A DNA stretch of 31,973 bases from a virus: IMG/VR virus record IMGVR_UViG_3300043399_000240, positions 1 to 31,973 of that record. One strand, written 5' to 3'. Positions 29,401 to 31,973 of this stretch are shown here, piece by piece. The first letter of the stretch is position 1. Each line of letters starts with the position of its first letter. The notes beneath the pieces were generated by a model that did not search any database, was not told the DNA's origin, and saw only the letters and a program-made list of their open reading frames with translations. The position numbers were made by a program, and so were the translations under genes.

Positions 29401-29646
29401 TTATTCCTTTTTTATTTCCCAATTTAAAGCTTTTGCCTCTTCTAATAAAGAAACAATATGTTTATAATCATAATGCTTTATTTCGCCCATTTCGCCTGCT
29501 TTTAAAACATCTTCTGTTGTATAACCCCTTTGTTTCTTTTCCATTTCTAAGGCTTGATTGAAAAGCCCTATAAATTGCATCTCTTGTTCGTGAGTAAAAT
29601 GAATAGATAATGCCTCATGTAAAAATTCTACTGCTGTCTGTTTCAT
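29401..29646 (-). CDS. MKQTAVEFL-family small protein (copy 1 of 3)
   Basis: 81 residues: MKQTAVEFLHEALSIHFT, then FNQALEMEKKQRGYTTEDVLKAG and a helix to the end (LLEEAKALNWEIKK). Shares the start and the EMEK core with the copies at 15411-15620 and 15850-16287, but has a different, longer C-terminus with no YY-N-x-Y motif. It begins on the last base of the 59-residue gene (TAATG). Function unknown. Confidence 0.72.
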   Translation of the reverse strand: MKQTAVEFLHEALSIHFTHEQEMQFIGLFNQALEMEKKQRGYTTEDVLKAGEMGEIKHYDYKHIVSLLEEAKALNWEIKKE

Positions 29647-29825
29647 TATTTCTTTTTTTCTTTCTTAGCTTGGTATTCCGCTTGTCTGGTTTGCTCAAAT
29701 GATAAAGTACAAACTGCATATCTTTGACCAGCTATTTTATATTCGTTTGTCATTACTTCATCACTCATGCAACGGTTAATGAATTCAAGTTTACGCTCAC
29801 TTTTTTTAGGTTTAGGAATAGGCAT
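29646..29825 (-). CDS. 59-residue basic small protein
   Basis: MPIPKPKKSERKLEFINRC, then MSDEVMTNEYKIAGQRYAV and a Lys-rich end (EYQAKKEKKK). The frame runs from the ATG at 29825 to TAA at 29646. The gap to the SSB-like gene is 1 bp and the stop shares a base with the next start, so coding is likely. Similar short basic proteins stand next to SSB-like genes in related phages in my memory; function unknown. Confidence 0.65.
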   Translation of the reverse strand: MPIPKPKKSERKLEFINRCMSDEVMTNEYKIAGQRYAVCTLSFEQTRQAEYQAKKEKKK

Positions 29826-29826
29826 A

Positions 29827-30153
29827 TTAAAAAGGTAAATTATCGTTATTAGAATTATTATCGGTCACTTGGTTTGTTTCGTTTCTTTTATTATAGTCGC
29901 TATTTATTTGATAGGCTACAAGATTTGTATATACTTTTCCGTTATACTGTCTGCCTTTTACATTGAATACAACTTCAATTTCTTCATTTAGGTTCACATA
30001 TTTCAATTTTTGGATATGATCACCAAATATGTCAAATTTAGCATAGTTCTCCCATTGTGTTGTGCTGTCTTTGATTACGAATTCTTGTTTTGTAGTTTTA
30101 CCTACATTTTGAATTTCACTTTTTTCGATTAGTTGTCCTTTAAATTTGTACAT
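29827..30153 (-). CDS. DUF3127 SSB-like protein
   Basis: 108 residues. Beta-barrel pattern MYKFKGQLIEKSEIQNVGK, KQEFVIKDST, AKFDIFGDHIQKL, EEIEVVFNVKGRQYNGKVYTN, and an Asn/Asp-rich tail ending DNLPF. The OB-fold pattern and the acidic tail ending in Pro-Phe are as in SSB and DUF3127 proteins of Bacteroidota. Known tail function in SSB: docking of recombination and repair proteins. It probably protects phage ssDNA and recruits ERF-pathway partners. Preceded by a 20-bp A-rich leader. Confidence 0.82.
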   Translation of the reverse strand: MYKFKGQLIEKSEIQNVGKTTKQEFVIKDSTTQWENYAKFDIFGDHIQKLKYVNLNEEIEVVFNVKGRQYNGKVYTNLVAYQINSDYNKRNETNQVTDNNSNNDNLPF

Positions 30154-30173
30154 TGCTTTGTTTGTTTAATTGT

Positions 30174-30689
30174 TTAAAATGGTGTTTCGTTATCTATCTT
30201 TTGTCCGCACGTTGGACAGGTATCGTTTGTTACTTTTGTATTGTCTTTTTGTTCTAATTCGTCTTTATCATCACTATCAAAGTTTGAGAAATCATAACCC
30301 CAAGCATCAAGATCTTTTAAGTCCCATTCGTTTGCTAACATATCAGTATCATCGTCACCAAAACTAATATTGTCTTTTATTATGATAGCCTTTATTTGTT
30401 CTAAACTGAAGTATTCAGGTATAACCTTACACGGTAGTTGTTCTATATTTAATTCCTTTGATGCCCTATATCTCATATTGCCACAAAGTACGATATATTT
30501 TTCACCTTGTTTATAGACTATTAGTTCACGCGCCCCTAAAAATTCAGGATGGTCTAAGATAGACTTCACTAATTTATCATAACGTTCATTTTTTATGAAA
30601 CGTGGATTCTTAGGAATACCTTCTATCTGACCGTTATTAGGTACTAACTTAGAAAGTGGTATCTGTATTGTGTTTATTACTTCTATCAT
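30174..30689 (-). CDS. ParB/Srx-type nuclease-like protein
   Basis: 171 residues. IPLSKLVPNNGQIEG, RFIKNERYDKLVKSI, then the box YIVLCGNMRYRASKELNIEQL and KAIIIKDNISFGDDD match the N-terminal ParB/sulfiredoxin fold. The C-terminus is acidic and ends with one CPTCGQ motif (a single C-x-x-C). Phage members often cut DNA or regulate methylation; there is no methylase nearby in the window. Its start lies inside the DUF3310 gene, with a 41-bp overlap in another frame. The fold call is firm, the activity open. Confidence 0.75.
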   Translation of the reverse strand: MIEVINTIQIPLSKLVPNNGQIEGIPKNPRFIKNERYDKLVKSILDHPEFLGARELIVYKQGEKYIVLCGNMRYRASKELNIEQLPCKVIPEYFSLEQIKAIIIKDNISFGDDDTDMLANEWDLKDLDAWGYDFSNFDSDDKDELEQKDNTKVTNDTCPTCGQKIDNETPF

Positions 30690-30909
30690 AATGTAAAGAT
30701 ATTAATTTTTTATTATTTATTTCTCTTTGTAGATACCAAAGTGCTTTTTCTAAGTCTTCAAGTTCACTATTCTTTTTTCCTGCCCTTGAAATATACTTAA
30801 TTACATTACCTAAATTGAATCCTAAGTTCCATGCTTCAATTACTTTGATAGCTTCATAAGGATTATCAGCACCTCCGTAGTGTATTGGATTATTTACATT
30901 ATCTTTCAT
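30649..30909 (-). CDS. DUF3310 protein
   Basis: 86 residues. NNPIHYGGADNPYEAIKVI, WNLGFNLGNVIKYISRAGKK and LEDLEKALWYLQREI are the DUF3310 pattern, common in phages and sometimes described as nucleotide-kinase-related, though the function is not settled. It lies 1 bp after the metallophosphoesterase gene. The ParB-like gene begins within its end. A role in nucleotide metabolism would fit the neighbouring enzymes, but no catalytic motif is visible. Confidence 0.85.
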   Translation of the reverse strand: MKDNVNNPIHYGGADNPYEAIKVIEAWNLGFNLGNVIKYISRAGKKNSELEDLEKALWYLQREINNKKLISLHYDRSNKHNTDTTF

Positions 30910-30910
30910 G

Positions 30911-31774
30911 TTAATACATTTTTCCTTCAGCCAAAAAACAATCGTTCCAAACGTTAACCTGCTCTACATAGAATTCGCCCTCGTTATTTACGGTTACTAT
31001 TGCAAAGCCATTTGCCCATGTTTCACGTTGTAATCTCGGCATATAACTAAATCCTTTACTTTTTATATCATATAAGCCACCAATATTATAAGATGCTTTA
31101 TTTCCTGAATGATAACATTGAACGCGATGTGTATGTCCAAACATTACAGAATGGTTTGTTTTATCTAAGTGTGTCTTTGCTGAGTGTACGCTTGTGTAAA
31201 TTCCATGAATAACATCTAAATGCTCACCTATTGTAAAATAGTCCGACATCCAATCCGTTTTTACCTCCCAATTATTCTCATGTAAGTATAAAGCCTCAAC
31301 AGGATTCAATAGTGCGCCACCGTATTTGGCATTATCCTTTTCCTTTATATGCCTAAAATACCTGTCTTCATGGTTGCCGAATAAGAATACTTTTTTAGTG
31401 TGCTTTTTTAATACCTTGTTTAGGTCATCCATTCCCTCTAAGCCATCAATATATTCGTCTTGAAGTGTAAGTCCTGAAAGGTTAGCCAAAGATTCGGTGT
31501 TATAACTTCCAAGTGTATATAAATCTAAGTAGTCACCTGCTAAAATAAAACCGTATAACGTATTGTTGAAGTCTTTGATGAGTTTAAGTAGCTTAGACCA
31601 AAGTAACTTATTGTGAAACGGTCTATGTACATCGGATACTACTATCCACTTTTGAAACTTAGCCTTGTTTACATATCTATCTGGATATGCTCCTTTTATT
31701 ATTTCTACCTGCTCAATGTAATTTTGTAATTCAGCATCGCTATTATACCAAATCTTTGGTCTATATAATTTCAT
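30911..31774 (-). CDS. calcineurin-like metallophosphoesterase
   Basis: 287 residues. All metal-site motifs are present: VVSDVHRPFH (Asp48, His50), LAGDYLD (Asp81), LFGNHEDRYF (Asn134, His135), VIHGIY (His189) and MFGHTHRVQ (His213, His215). Known members hydrolyse phosphodiesters or phosphomonoesters of nucleic acids or nucleotides. Phage members may act on DNA ends, on cyclic oligonucleotide defence signals or on RNA; substrate cannot be told here. The ATG overlaps the stop of the preceding gene (ATGA). Confidence 0.88.
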   Translation of the reverse strand: MKLYRPKIWYNSDAELQNYIEQVEIIKGAYPDRYVNKAKFQKWIVVSDVHRPFHNKLLWSKLLKLIKDFNNTLYGFILAGDYLDLYTLGSYNTESLANLSGLTLQDEYIDGLEGMDDLNKVLKKHTKKVFLFGNHEDRYFRHIKEKDNAKYGGALLNPVEALYLHENNWEVKTDWMSDYFTIGEHLDVIHGIYTSVHSAKTHLDKTNHSVMFGHTHRVQCYHSGNKASYNIGGLYDIKSKGFSYMPRLQRETWANGFAIVTVNNEGEFYVEQVNVWNDCFLAEGKMY

Positions 31775-31973
31775 TTGAGTATTAGTATTATTGAAGTAAT
31801 AACTGTTGCAGTTATAGCCCCCCAGCCTATACCGTTCCAGAGTTTTGTTTTTCTAAGTTGTTTTTTCAAATCCTTTTGAAGTTGTTTATTTAGTAACTCA
31901 GACTTGTAGTGTGATTCAGCAATCTCTTCACAGTATAAAATCTGTCTATGTAGGTTGTCTATTAAGCTATCTT
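31771..31973 (-). CDS. partial coiled-coil protein with C-terminal transmembrane helix
   Basis: Only the last 66 codons are inside the window and contain no Met, so the start lies beyond the right edge. It reads NLHRQILYCEEIAESHYKSE, a Lys/Gln-rich coiled coil (NKQLQKDLKKQLRKTK) and then WNGIGWGAITATVITSIILI, a C-terminal transmembrane helix. Its stop overlaps the phosphoesterase start (TGA in ATGA). Small coiled-coil tail-anchored proteins in phages include spanin-like and host-membrane proteins; the evidence does not decide. Confidence 0.6.
   Translation of the reverse strand, partial: DSLIDNLHRQILYCEEIAESHYKSELLNKQLQKDLKKQLRKTKLWNGIGWGAITATVITSIILILK

Noticed and set aside
1-31973. CRISPR array or anti-defence island
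   Set aside because: No repeat-spacer periodicity seen and no recognised restriction, toxin-antitoxin or defence gene cluster.

Overview
The window looks like most of the genome, or one long prophage-like segment, of a tailed phage of a Bacteroidota host, most likely a Flavobacterium-type bacterium. The DNA is strongly AT-rich. Genes lack clear Shine-Dalgarno sequences and follow A-rich leaders. Two promoters match the Bacteroidota pattern TTTG-N18-TAnnTTTG. Many proteins are of kinds familiar from Flavobacteriia phages: DUF3127 SSB-like protein, ERF annealing protein, DUF6712-like connector, an arabinofuranosidase-like lectin tail protein and a DUF5681-type small terminase. Every recognised gene is on the minus strand, so transcription runs from high to low coordinates. 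Both ends cut through genes. I see no integrase, portal-to-lysogeny switch or sheath protein; a 957-residue tape measure suggests a long-tailed siphovirus, but this is inference.

Layout in transcription order. 31973-28768: nucleic-acid and accessory genes (metallophosphoesterase, DUF3310, ParB/Srx-type protein, SSB-like protein, small hypotheticals). 28765-27252: small and large terminase. 27145-17884: tail module, including a tail-chaperone-like gene with a probable programmed -1 frameshift on a T9 run, tail structural proteins and the tape measure. 17881-14765: a block of small accessory genes, with a secreted SPOR-like protein under its own consensus promoter, two tRNA-like RNA elements, tiny membrane proteins and members of two paralogous small-protein families. 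It ends at a terminator at 14708-14735. 14655-8536: head module (ClpP-like protease fused to a scaffold with a likely nested internal start, Ig-like decoration protein, major capsid protein, probable tail tube, portal, connector). 8534-5641: tail fibre or receptor-binding proteins and holin, closed by a terminator at 5588-5615.

5558-1: a separate leftward early/replication operon driven by a consensus promoter at 5528-5558. It carries small unknown genes, ERF, an XRE-type protein, a triple-HTH protein, a GIY-YIG protein, a replication initiator, its downstream partner, a GH73 endolysin and a RuvC-like resolvase.

Four signals go beyond ordinary gene annotation. (1) Between the HTH and GIY-YIG genes, two adjacent hairpins have loops that are perfectly complementary over 7 nt, consistent with a kissing-loop RNA. 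(2) Three tandem 23-bp repeats plus an ATT-repeat tract lie inside the initiator gene, like a lambda-type origin. (3) The tail chaperone gene has a T9 slippery site joining two frames. (4) Two RNA elements share the same tRNA-like acceptor stem; the larger has tRNA-perfect acceptor/T-arm geometry and a hairpin inserted in its D-loop.
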